The position numbers and the translations under genes were made by a program. From positions 6,758,001 to 6,822,000 of the forward strand of contig NZ_CP134609.1 in assembly GCF_031844705.1 (NCBI RefSeq): 64,000 nt of DNA, in the 5' to 3' direction. Shown piece after piece: positions 12,559 through 20,626 of this stretch (its first letter is position 1; every line of letters starts with the position of its first letter). The notes under the pieces are model-generated. The model was not told where the DNA came from and ran no database searches. It worked only from the letters and a program-made list of their open reading frames with translations. The DNA is from Streptomyces sp. ITFR-16. GTDB lineage: Bacteria; Actinomycetota; Actinomycetes; Streptomycetales; Streptomycetaceae.

Positions 12559-13185
12559 ATGGCTGCAACATCCCGGGGGACGTCCCCCGTACCCCCGGAC
12601 GTACGTCCGCGGCTGACCGTGCTCTCCGGCCCCTCGGGGGTCGGCAAGAGCACGGTCGTCGCGCATATGCGCAAGGTCCACCCCGAGGTCTGGCTCTCCG
12701 TGTCGGCGACGACCCGCAAGCCCCGCCCCGGCGAACGCAACGGCGTCCACTACTTCTTCGTGGACAACGAGGAGTTCGACAAGCTGATCGCCAACGGCGA
12801 GCTGCTGGAGTGGGCCGAATTCGCCGGCAACCGCTACGGCACGCCCCGGCGCGCCGTGGCGGAGCGGCTGGAGGCCGGCGAGCCGGTGCTGCTGGAGATC
12901 GATCTCCAGGGCGCCCGGCTGGTTCGGCAGTCCATGGACGACGCGCAGCTGGTCTTCCTCGCCCCGCCGAGCTGGGACGAGCTGGTACGCCGGCTCACCG
13001 GCCGGGGGACCGAGGCACCCGAGGTGATCGAGCGCCGGCTCGCCGCAGCCAGGGTCGAACTGGCCGCCGAATCGGAGTTCGATACGACGCTGGTCAACAC
13101 CTCCGTCGAGGATGTGGCCCGTGAGCTGCTAGCCTTGATGCTGGAGGCTTCCGGCCACCGTGCCGACAGCGACGAGACACACTGA
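12559..13185 (+). CDS. gmk: Guanylate kinase
   Basis: It phosphorylates GMP to GDP with ATP. The 208-residue protein has the P-loop GPSGVGKS at 24-31 and the GMP-binding segment SATTRKPRPGE. The ATG at 12559 has no clear Shine-Dalgarno. A GATAAT hexamer 6 bp upstream would place the transcript start near the ATG, so a leaderless mRNA is possible. rpoZ follows, as in most actinomycetes. Confidence 0.95.
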   Translation: MAATSRGTSPVPPDVRPRLTVLSGPSGVGKSTVVAHMRKVHPEVWLSVSATTRKPRPGERNGVHYFFVDNEEFDKLIANGELLEWAEFAGNRYGTPRRAVAERLEAGEPVLLEIDLQGARLVRQSMDDAQLVFLAPPSWDELVRRLTGRGTEAPEVIERRLAAARVELAAESEFDTTLVNTSVEDVARELLALMLEASGHRADSDETH

Positions 13186-13272
13186 CGAATCGCGACGACA
13201 CGGGCGCACCGGCCACCAAGCCCCTGACTGTCAAAGATTTCTTTGATCTTCACCCCCTTCGGAAGGCAGAGA

Positions 13273-13545
13273 GTGTCCTCTTCCATCACCACGCCCGAGG
13301 GCATCATCAACCCGCCGATTGATGAGCTCCTCGAAGCAACCGACTCGAAGTACAGCCTCGTGATCTACGCCGCCAAGCGCGCGCGCCAGATCAACGCGTA
13401 CTACTCGCAGCTCGGTGAGGGACTCCTCGAGTACGTCGGTCCGCTCGTCGACACCCACGTGCACGAGAAGCCGCTCTCGATCGCGCTCCGCGAGATCAAC
13501 GCGGGCCTGCTCACGTCCGAGGCCATCGAGGGCCCCGCGCAGTAA
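13273..13545 (+). CDS. rpoZ: DNA-directed RNA polymerase omega subunit
   Basis: Omega assists beta' folding and holoenzyme assembly. The GTG start at 13273 gives a 90-residue protein beginning VSSSITTPEGIINPPIDELL, the usual Streptomyces length; a longer in-frame ATG at 13243 would add ten residues upstream. The conserved core YSLVIYAAKRARQIN is intact. GGAAGG at 13261-13266 serves as ribosome binding site. Confidence 0.96.
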   Translation: MSSSITTPEGIINPPIDELLEATDSKYSLVIYAAKRARQINAYYSQLGEGLLEYVGPLVDTHVHEKPLSIALREINAGLLTSEAIEGPAQ

Positions 13546-13564
13546 GCAGCGAAAACGCACCTTC

Positions 13565-13602
13565 ACCCCGGGCCCGGCGGTCACCACCGCCGGGCCCGGG
13601 GT
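13565..13602 (+). terminator. Strong hairpin terminator after rpoZ
   Basis: A perfect 17-bp stem (13565-13581 / 13586-13602) with a CACC loop sits 20 bp after the rpoZ stop. It is GC-rich and lacks a T tract. Confidence 0.8.
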
Positions 13603-13690
13603 GTGTCCGGGGCGACGGGCCCGCGCCCCCGGCCGTGAGGCAGCATGGGGGTGTACGGAGCGCGTACGTATCCGAGTGCGGGGAGACGCA

Positions 13691-14893
13691 GTGGACAAGC
13701 CGAAGGTCGTTCTGGGGGTCAGCGGCGGCATCGCCGCGTACAAGGCGTGCGAGCTGCTGCGCCGGCTGACCGAGTCCGGCCACGACGTACGGGTCGTCCC
13801 GACCGAGGCGTCGCTCCACTTCGTGGGCGCGGCCACCTGGTCGGCGCTCTCCGGCCACCCCGTCTCCACCGAGGTCTGGAACGACGTCCACGAGGTCCCC
13901 CACGTCCGCATCGGGCAGCACGCCGATCTCGTCGTCGTCGCCCCCGCCACCGCCGACATGCTGGCCAAGGCGGCCCACGGCCTCGCGGACGACCTGCTCA
14001 CCAACACCCTGCTCACCGCCCGCTGTCCGGTCGTCTTCGCACCCGCCATGCACACCGAGATGTGGGAGCACCCCGCCACCCAGGAGAACGTCGCCACGCT
14101 GCGCCGCCGGGGCGCCGTCGTCATCGAGCCCGCCGTCGGCCGCCTCACCGGCGTCGACACCGGCAAGGGCCGGCTGCCCGACCCGGGGGAGATCTTCGAG
14201 GTCTGCCGCCGCGTCCTGGCCCGCGGCCCCGTCGCCCCCGACCTGGCCGGCCGGCACGTGGTGATCAGCGCGGGCGGCACCCGCGAGCCCCTCGACCCGG
14301 TCCGCTACCTGGGCAACCGCTCCTCGGGCAAGCAGGGGTACGCGCTCGCCCGCACCGCCGTCGCCCGGGGGGCCAGGGTCACGCTCGTCGAGGCCAACAC
14401 CGGACTGCCCGACCCGTCCGGCGCCGACGTCGTGCGCGTCGGCACCGCCGTACAGCTGCGCGAGGCCGTGCTGAAGGCGGCGGCGGAGGCCGATGTCGTG
14501 GTGATGGCGGCGGCCGTGGCCGACTTCCGCCCCGCCGAGTACGTCCAGGGGAAGATCAAGAAGAAGGACGGCCAGGAGCCCGCCCCCCTCGCGCTCGTCC
14601 GCAATCCCGACATCCTGGCCGAGGTCTCCAAGGACCGCGCCACGCCCGGGCAGATCGTCGTCGGATTCGCCGCCGAGACCGACAACGTCCTGGCCAACGG
14701 CCGGGAGAAGCTCCGCCGCAAAGGCTGCGACCTGCTCGTCGTCAACGAGGTGGGGGAGCGCAAGACCTTCGGCTCGGAGGAGAACGAGGCGGTGGTCCTC
14801 GCTGCCGACGGCACGGAGACTCCGGTGCCGTACGGGCCCAAGGAGGCCCTCGCCGACACGCTGTGGGACCTCGTGTCGCCGCGTCTCGGGTGA
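13691..14893 (+). CDS. coaBC: Bifunctional phosphopantothenoylcysteine decarboxylase / phosphopantothenate-cysteine ligase
   Basis: CoaBC carries out two steps of coenzyme A synthesis. The 400-residue protein has an FMN-binding CoaC half (about 1-185) with GVSGGIAAYKA, the catalytic His in PHVRIGQHAD and a PAMHTEMW segment (His where many families have Asn). The CoaB half follows, starting VISAGGTREPLDPVRY and LGNRSSGKQG. GTG at 13691 follows GGGAGA (13681-13686). A longer upstream frame runs through the rpoZ terminator and is rejected. Confidence 0.95.
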   Translation: MDKPKVVLGVSGGIAAYKACELLRRLTESGHDVRVVPTEASLHFVGAATWSALSGHPVSTEVWNDVHEVPHVRIGQHADLVVVAPATADMLAKAAHGLADDLLTNTLLTARCPVVFAPAMHTEMWEHPATQENVATLRRRGAVVIEPAVGRLTGVDTGKGRLPDPGEIFEVCRRVLARGPVAPDLAGRHVVISAGGTREPLDPVRYLGNRSSGKQGYALARTAVARGARVTLVEANTGLPDPSGADVVRVGTAVQLREAVLKAAAEADVVVMAAAVADFRPAEYVQGKIKKKDGQEPAPLALVRNPDILAEVSKDRATPGQIVVGFAAETDNVLANGREKLRRKGCDLLVVNEVGERKTFGSEENEAVVLAADGTETPVPYGPKEALADTLWDLVSPRLG

Positions 14894-14908
14894 ATTTCGT
14901 GTGTCGTC

Positions 14909-14981
14909 GCCCCGCGCCGCGGACCCCTTGCCGCGCGGGCACCGGCCGCCTGCCGGACGGCCGTTGAGGGGTCCCGGGGCG
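14909..14981 (+). terminator. Long imperfect hairpin after coaBC
   Basis: Paired segments CGCCCCG (14909-14915) / CGGGGCG (14975-14981) and GGACCCCT (14921-14928) / AGGGGTCC (14967-14974) close a GC-rich apical region. It is likely the terminator between coaBC and the metK promoter. Confidence 0.6.
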
Positions 14982-15022
14982 CCGGTGGGGCATGTCACAG
15001 AACTCCCAAAGGGCGAGACACG

Positions 15023-15053
15023 TTGTCCGGGGGCCGGAGCCGACCGATAAACT
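15023..15053 (+). promoter_or_regulatory. Probable housekeeping promoter of metK
   Basis: TTGTCC (15023-15028) and GATAAA (15046-15051) are spaced 17 bp apart, with an alternative TAAACT at 15048-15053. This would leave a leader of about 75 nt before metK. I see no SAM riboswitch in that leader. Confidence 0.5.
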
Positions 15054-15135
15054 GGTCCAGGACCGTACCGGGCGCAGCTCCCGGGCCCGTCCGCCCAATG
15101 ATCAGCCAGCAGCCGCTGCAACCCCAGGGAGCGAT

Positions 15136-16344
15136 GTGTCCCGCCGTCTCTTCACCTCGGAGTCCGTCACCGAGGGTCACCCCGACAAGATCGCTGACCA
15201 GATCAGCGACACCATTCTCGATGCACTCCTTCGTGAGGACCCGACGTCGCGTGTCGCCGTCGAGACCTTGATCACCACAGGTCTGGTGCATGTCGCGGGT
15301 GAGGTCACGACCAAGGCCTACGCCCCGATCGCCCAGCTGGTGCGCGACAAGATCCTGGAGATCGGCTACGACTCCTCCAAGAAGGGCTTCGACGGCGCCT
15401 CCTGCGGCGTCTCGGTGTCCATCGGGGCACAGTCCCCCGACATCGCCCAGGGCGTCGACACCGCGTACGAGAAGCGGGTCGAGGGCGATGAGGACGAGCT
15501 CGACAAGCAGGGCGCCGGCGACCAGGGCCTGATGTTCGGGTACGCCTGCGACGAGACCCCCGAGCTGATGCCGCTGCCGATCCACCTCGCGCACCGGCTC
15601 TCGCGCCGCCTCTCCGAGGTCCGCAAGAACGGGACCATCCCGTACCTGCGCCCCGACGGCAAGACCCAGGTCACCATCGAGTACGACGGCGACAAGGCCG
15701 TCCGTCTCGACACGGTCGTCGTCTCCTCGCAGCACGCCAGCGACATCGACCTCGACTCGCTGCTGGCGCCCGACATCCGCGAGTTCGTCGTCGAGCACGT
15801 GCTCTCGCAGCTCATCGAGGACGGCATCAAGCTGGACACCGAGGGCTACCGCCTGCTGGTCAACCCGACCGGACGCTTCGAGATCGGCGGCCCGATGGGC
15901 GACGCCGGCCTCACCGGCCGCAAGATCATCATCGACACCTACGGCGGCATGGCCCGCCACGGCGGCGGCGCCTTCTCCGGCAAGGACCCGTCCAAGGTGG
16001 ACCGCTCGGCCGCCTACGCGATGCGCTGGGTCGCCAAGAATGTCGTCGCGGCCGGCCTCGCGGCCCGCTGCGAGGTCCAGGTCGCGTACGCGATCGGCAA
16101 GGCCGAGCCGGTGGGCCTCTTCGTCGAGACCTTCGGCACCGCCGCGGTCGAGACCGAGAAGATCGAGCACGCCATCGGCGAGGTCTTCGACCTCCGCCCG
16201 GCCGCGATCATCCGCGACCTCGACCTGCTGCGCCCGATCTACGCGCAGACCGCCGCGTACGGTCACTTCGGCCGCGAGCTCCCCGACTTCACGTGGGAGC
16301 GCACCGACCGGGTGGACGCGCTGCGCGCCGCCGCCGGCCTGTAG
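15136..16344 (+). CDS. metK: S-adenosylmethionine synthetase
   Basis: MetK makes SAM from methionine and ATP; SAM levels influence antibiotic production and sporulation in Streptomyces. The 402-residue enzyme has GHPDK at 14-18, GAGDQGLMFGYA in the middle and the glycine-rich GGGAFSGKDPSKVDRSAAY loop. GTG at 15136 follows AGGGAG (15126-15131). An in-frame extension to 14992 crosses the promoter and is rejected. A strong terminator follows. Confidence 0.97.
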   Translation: MSRRLFTSESVTEGHPDKIADQISDTILDALLREDPTSRVAVETLITTGLVHVAGEVTTKAYAPIAQLVRDKILEIGYDSSKKGFDGASCGVSVSIGAQSPDIAQGVDTAYEKRVEGDEDELDKQGAGDQGLMFGYACDETPELMPLPIHLAHRLSRRLSEVRKNGTIPYLRPDGKTQVTIEYDGDKAVRLDTVVVSSQHASDIDLDSLLAPDIREFVVEHVLSQLIEDGIKLDTEGYRLLVNPTGRFEIGGPMGDAGLTGRKIIIDTYGGMARHGGGAFSGKDPSKVDRSAAYAMRWVAKNVVAAGLAARCEVQVAYAIGKAEPVGLFVETFGTAAVETEKIEHAIGEVFDLRPAAIIRDLDLLRPIYAQTAAYGHFGRELPDFTWERTDRVDALRAAAGL

Positions 16345-16363
16345 GCCCGCACGGCTGTCTTTC

Positions 16364-16407
16364 CGCCGGAGCCCGGACGCCGTCACGGTGTCCGGGCTCC
16401 GGCGTTT
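16364..16407 (+). terminator. Hairpin terminator after metK
   Basis: A perfect 15-bp stem (16364-16378 / 16390-16404) with an 11-nt loop is followed by TTT. Confidence 0.8.
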
Positions 16408-16480
16408 GCCTGCCGGGGCCCGGCCGGGCGGGTGCGGGCGGCGGGTTCCGCTGTCAGAGGTGTCTGGTAGGAATTTGGCT

Positions 16481-18637
16481 GTGAGCGGCGACAACGAGCG
16501 ATCCGATGAACCCGATGCCGGGGCGCCGGAGCAGCTTGCGCTGATCCGGGAGACCGTGCGCCGGGCCAAGGTGCCGCGTGCCAAGCCGCGCACCTGGCGC
16601 GGGGCCGCGCTCGCTCCTGAGCTGCCCGTCGCCCGCGTGCTGGTCAACAAGGGCGCGCTCCATCTCGACCAGTACTTCGACTACGCGGTGCCCGAGGAAC
16701 TGGACGCCGACGCACAGCCCGGTGTGCGGGTGCGGGTGCGGTTCGGGGCCGGCGGGCGCAATGTGCGCGGCGGGCGCCGCGAGGGCGGCGGGCTGATCGA
16801 CGGATTCCTCGTCGAGCGGCTGGCCGAGTCCGACTACAGCGGCGCGCTGGCGGCGCTCGCCTCCGTCGTCTCGCCCGAACCGGTCCTGGGACCGGAGCTG
16901 CTCGGCCTCGCCCGCGCCGTCGCCGACCGGTACGCGGGCAGCCTCGCGGACGTCCTCCAGCTCGCCGTACCGCCGCGCAACGCCCGGGCCGAGTCCAAGC
17001 CGTCCCCCCAGCCGCTGCCCCCGCCGGCACCCCCGCCGGCCGGGACCTGGGAGCGGTACGAGCAGGGCCCGGCGTTCCTCTCGGCGCTGGCAGCCGGAGG
17101 CGCCCCCCGGGCCGTGTGGACCGCCCTGCCGGGGCCGCACTGGCCGCGCGAGACGGCCGCGGCCGTCGCGGCGACCCTGGCATCGGGGCGCGGCGCGCTG
17201 GTCGTCGTGCCCGACGGGCGGACCGCCGGACGGGTCGACGCCGCCCTCACCGAGCTGCTCGGTGAGGGCCGGCACGCGCTGCTGACGGCCGGCTCGGGCC
17301 CCGAGAAGCGCTACCGGGAGTGGCTCGCCGTGCGGCGCGGTTCCGTGCGGGCGGTCGTGGGGACCCGCGCCGCGATGTTCGCCCCCGTCGCCGATCTCGG
17401 CCTGGTGGCCGTCTGGGACGACGGCGACTCCAGCCACAGCGACGACAACGCCCCCTTCCCGCATGTCCGCGAGGTCCTGGAGCTGCGGGCCGCCCGCGCC
17501 CGGTGCGGCTTCCTGCTCGGCGGGACCAACTGCACCGTGGAGGCCGCGCAGCTGGTCGAGAGCGGCTGGGCCCTGCCGCTGCGCGCGGACCGGGAACAGC
17601 TGCGGATCGCGGCGCCGCTCATCCGTACCGTCGGCGACGGCGAGCTCGCGCGGGACGGGGCCGCCCGGGCGGCCAGGCTGCCCAGCCTCGCCTGGCAGAC
17701 CGTGCGCGACGGACTGCGCAGCGGGCCGGTCCTGGTGCAGGTGCCGCGGCGGGGGTACGCGCCCCGGCTGGCCTGTGAGCGCTGCCGGGAGCCCGCCCGG
17801 TGCCGGCACTGCGCCGGGCCCCTGGAGGCACCCGACCAGCGGGATCTGAACTGCGCCTGGTGCGGCCGGGCCGAGACGTCCTGGCACTGCGTGTCCTGCG
17901 GCTCCCACCGGCTGCGCGCCCAGATCGTCGGTGCCCGCCGCACGGCGGAGGAGCTGGGACGGGCCTTTCCCGCCGTGCCGGTGCGGACGTCGGGCCGCGA
18001 CCATGTGCTCGACTCGGTGCCGGACCAGCCCGCGCTGGTCGTCAGCACGCCGGGGGCGGAGCCGGTCGCCGAGGGCGGGTACGCGGCGGCGCTGCTGCTG
18101 GACGGCTGGGCGATGGTCGGCCGCCCGGACCTGCGGGCCGGTGAGGAGGCGCTGCGCCGCTGGACGGCCGCCGCCGCGCTGGTACGGGGCCAGCCGGAGG
18201 GCGGCACGGTGGTGATCGTCGCCGAGCCGACCCTGCGGCCGGTGCAGGCCCTGGTGCGCTGGGACCCGGTCGGGCACGCCCGGCGGGAGCTGGCGGAGCG
18301 GGCCGAGCTGGGCTTTCCGCCGGTGTCGCGGATGGCGTCGGTGACGGGGGCGCCGGAGGCCCTGGCGGCGTTCCTGGCGGCGGCGGAGCTGCCGCCGGAC
18401 GCGGAGGTGCTGGGACCGGTGCCGGTGCCGCGCGGTGAGCCGGGACGGCCGCGCCGGCCGTCCGACGCGCCGCCGGGGGAGAGCTGGGAGCGGGCCCTGG
18501 TCCGGGTGCCGCCGGGCAGCGGGGCGGCGCTGGCGGCCGCGCTGAAGGCGGCGCAGGCCGCGCGGACGGCCCGGGGGGGCGGTGGTGGCGGCGCGGGTGC
18601 GGTGCGGATTCGGGTGGACCCGCCGGATATCGGGTGA
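16481..18637 (+). CDS. priA: PriA-like primosomal protein lacking helicase motifs
   Basis: PriA restarts stalled replication forks. This 718-residue protein keeps the N-terminal DNA-binding region and the cysteine-rich zinc module (ACERCREPARCRHCAG and later CAWC, CVSC pairs). The Walker A site has decayed to PGPHWPRETAA, with no GKT, and the DExH box reads WDDGD. Actinobacterial PriA proteins are known to lack detectable helicase motifs, so it may act only as a fork-binding or loading factor. GTG at 16481 follows TAGGAA (16468-16473); longer upstream frames enter metK. Confidence 0.92.
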   Translation: MSGDNERSDEPDAGAPEQLALIRETVRRAKVPRAKPRTWRGAALAPELPVARVLVNKGALHLDQYFDYAVPEELDADAQPGVRVRVRFGAGGRNVRGGRREGGGLIDGFLVERLAESDYSGALAALASVVSPEPVLGPELLGLARAVADRYAGSLADVLQLAVPPRNARAESKPSPQPLPPPAPPPAGTWERYEQGPAFLSALAAGGAPRAVWTALPGPHWPRETAAAVAATLASGRGALVVVPDGRTAGRVDAALTELLGEGRHALLTAGSGPEKRYREWLAVRRGSVRAVVGTRAAMFAPVADLGLVAVWDDGDSSHSDDNAPFPHVREVLELRAARARCGFLLGGTNCTVEAAQLVESGWALPLRADREQLRIAAPLIRTVGDGELARDGAARAARLPSLAWQTVRDGLRSGPVLVQVPRRGYAPRLACERCREPARCRHCAGPLEAPDQRDLNCAWCGRAETSWHCVSCGSHRLRAQIVGARRTAEELGRAFPAVPVRTSGRDHVLDSVPDQPALVVSTPGAEPVAEGGYAAALLLDGWAMVGRPDLRAGEEALRRWTAAAALVRGQPEGGTVVIVAEPTLRPVQALVRWDPVGHARRELAERAELGFPPVSRMASVTGAPEALAAFLAAAELPPDAEVLGPVPVPRGEPGRPRRPSDAPPGESWERALVRVPPGSGAALAAALKAAQAARTARGGGGGGAGAVRIRVDPPDIG

Positions 18638-18780
18638 CGGGGCGCGCCGTCCTGCCGGGTGTGGCCCGGGCGGCGCGGGGGCGCCCGCTGGGGCGGCTTG
18701 TCCTCAGTCGCCGGACGCTGATTTTGCCGGGATCGGTTGTGCCGGGCTCGGCGGTGCGCCGCTCGGATGTGCCGTGTGGG

Positions 18781-18809
18781 CGGGGCTGTCCCGGTGGGGG
18801 ACAGCCCCG
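18781..18809. terminator. Bidirectional hairpin between priA and the convergent HTH gene
   Basis: A perfect 12-bp stem (18781-18792 / 18798-18809) lies 6 bp beyond the stop of the leftward gene and 143 bp after priA. Upstream, 18701-18720 resembles the dispersed CCTCAATCGCCGGACGGGCT-type palindrome often seen in Streptomyces intergenic DNA. Confidence 0.7.
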
Positions 18810-18815
18810 GGCAGG

Positions 18816-19346
18816 TCAGCCGTTGCGGGGGCCCGGGAAGGCGCCCGGGCGTACGTCCCGGTCCGCCGACGGCTGGGGCGGCATCGAGCGGGCCGCGGGG
18901 ACCGAGGGCAGCGCGGGGGCGGGGGACCCGGGGACCACCGGCACCGGGCGCTGCGCCACGACCTCGGACGCCGCCTCGGCCGTCACCGGCTGGGCGGCGG
19001 CGCGCCGTGCTCCGTAGCGGCGGTGGACCGCCTGCTTGGTGACCCCGAGCGCGGAGCCCACCGCGTCCCAGGAGAAGCCCAGCGAACGGTCGAAGTCCAC
19101 TGCCGCCGTGACCAGGGTCTCGACGCTGTCCCGCAGTTCCTGGGCCAGCCTGACGGTGGGGGCCGGGGCCCTGCCGTAGACGACGAAGCCCGTGGAGGGG
19201 CCGGAGCGGCGCGGACGGTAGACGTTGCCCAGTTGGGCGGTGAGCGTGCGCAGTGCGTCCACCTGCCGCCGGACCCGCTCGATGTCCCGCACCAGAAGAT
19301 GCAGGCTGGCCCGCGCTTGGGCGTCGTGGGTTGCGTGGTCGGCCAT
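18816..19346 (-). CDS. Hypothetical protein with a helix-turn-helix segment
   Basis: The 176-residue protein has a coiled-coil-like N-terminal half (about 10-100) and a clear helix-turn-helix segment, FSWDAVGSALGVTKQAVHRRY, at about 100-121. The tail is Pro/Ala/Val-rich and likely disordered. It may bind DNA, but no family function is known to me. The ATG at 19346 follows GAGAGG with good spacing; upstream in-frame codons to 19433 lack a ribosome binding site. It is divergent from fmt and convergent with priA, a conserved placement in Streptomyces. Confidence 0.82.
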   Translation of the reverse strand: MADHATHDAQARASLHLLVRDIERVRRQVDALRTLTAQLGNVYRPRRSGPSTGFVVYGRAPAPTVRLAQELRDSVETLVTAAVDFDRSLGFSWDAVGSALGVTKQAVHRRYGARRAAAQPVTAEAASEVVAQRPVPVVPGSPAPALPSVPAARSMPPQPSADRDVRPGAFPGPRNG

Positions 19347-19576
19347 GAAGAAGCCTCTCGAACCGGCGTTGAAAGGGATCGGGCCGCACCGTGGCGGCTC
19401 GCTTCGGTCAATCTCTCTTGACCAACGCCTCACCCGGGGATCTGGTCACGCTCCGGGGGCGTATACGCATCTGCGAGGGGCGCGCGACTCTGCGTACGCC
19501 CCCCGGGGCCGAGGCCCATAGACTGGTGCGTTGCTCGTCACCGTAACGTTTCGGCCTGAGAGGCAGTCAGCCACCC

Positions 19577-20509
19577 ATGAAGCTCGTCTTCGCAGGCACC
19601 CCCGAGGTAGCCGTACCCGCACTGGACGCCCTGATCGCCTCCGGCCGCCACGAGGTGGCCGCCGTCGTGACCAGGCCCGACGCGCCCGCCGGGCGCGGGC
19701 GCCGGCTGGTGGCCAGCCCCGTCGCCCAGCGCGCCGAGGAGGCCGGGATCGAGGTGCTCAAGCCGGCCCGGCCGCGGGACGAGGACTTCCTGGCGCGGCT
19801 GCGGGAGATCGCGCCGGACTGCTGCCCCGTCGTCGCCTACGGGGCCCTGCTCCCCAAGACCGCACTCGACGTCCCGGCCCGGGGCTGGGTCAATCTGCAC
19901 TTCTCGCTGCTGCCGGCCTGGCGCGGCGCCGCACCCGTGCAGCACGCGGTCATGGCCGGTGACGAGGTGACGGGCGCCTCCACCTTCCTCATCGAGGAGG
20001 GCCTCGACTCCGGACCGGTCTACGGCGTCCTCACCGAGGAGGTCCGGCCCACCGACACCAGCGGCGACCTGCTGACCCGACTGGCGTTCGCCGGCGCCGG
20101 GCTGCTCGCCGCGACCATGGACGGCATCGAGGACGGCACCCTGCACGCCGTGCCGCAGCCCGCCGAGGGCATCACCCTCGCCCCGAAGATCACCGCGGAG
20201 GACGCCCAGGTCCAGTGGTCGGCGCCCGCCCTGCGCGTGGACCGCGTGGTGCGCGGCTGCACCCCGGCCCCCGGCGCCTGGACGCTCTTCCGGGGCGAGC
20301 GCCTCAAGCTGATCCAGGCCGTCCCCGCCGTCGACCGGGCCGATCTGGCGCCGGGCGAGCTGTCCGCCGCCAAGAACAACGTGTTCGTGGGCACCGGATC
20401 GCACGCGGTCGAACTGCTCTGGGTCCAGCCGCAGGGCAAGAAGCCGATGCGCGCCGCGGACTGGGCGCGCGGGGTGCGCATCGAGCCCGGCGAGCTCGTC
20501 GGGCTCTAG
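19577..20509 (+). CDS. fmt: Methionyl-tRNA formyltransferase
   Basis: It formylates initiator Met-tRNA with 10-formyl-THF. The 310-residue enzyme has the catalytic-region motif HFSLLPAWRGAAPVQ and the N-terminal Rossmann start MKLVFAGTPEVAVPALDAL. The C-terminal OB-like domain is complete. rsmB follows on the same strand after 117 bp, a common bacterial pairing. Confidence 0.96.
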   Translation: MKLVFAGTPEVAVPALDALIASGRHEVAAVVTRPDAPAGRGRRLVASPVAQRAEEAGIEVLKPARPRDEDFLARLREIAPDCCPVVAYGALLPKTALDVPARGWVNLHFSLLPAWRGAAPVQHAVMAGDEVTGASTFLIEEGLDSGPVYGVLTEEVRPTDTSGDLLTRLAFAGAGLLAATMDGIEDGTLHAVPQPAEGITLAPKITAEDAQVQWSAPALRVDRVVRGCTPAPGAWTLFRGERLKLIQAVPAVDRADLAPGELSAAKNNVFVGTGSHAVELLWVQPQGKKPMRAADWARGVRIEPGELVGL

Positions 20510-20626
20510 GACTTGCCCGACGGGACGGCGGGACAGGGGGACAGCGGGACGGGCGGGACGGCGGGCCGGCCCGGGGACGTAGGCTGGGAGGGTTCGCCCT
20601 CTCACCATCAGCGGAGCACCTTTCAC

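Noticed and set aside
14982..15135. Possible SAM riboswitch before metK
   Set aside because: No SAM-I, SAM-II or SAM-IV core sequence or fold was found; only a promoter and a plain leader are seen.
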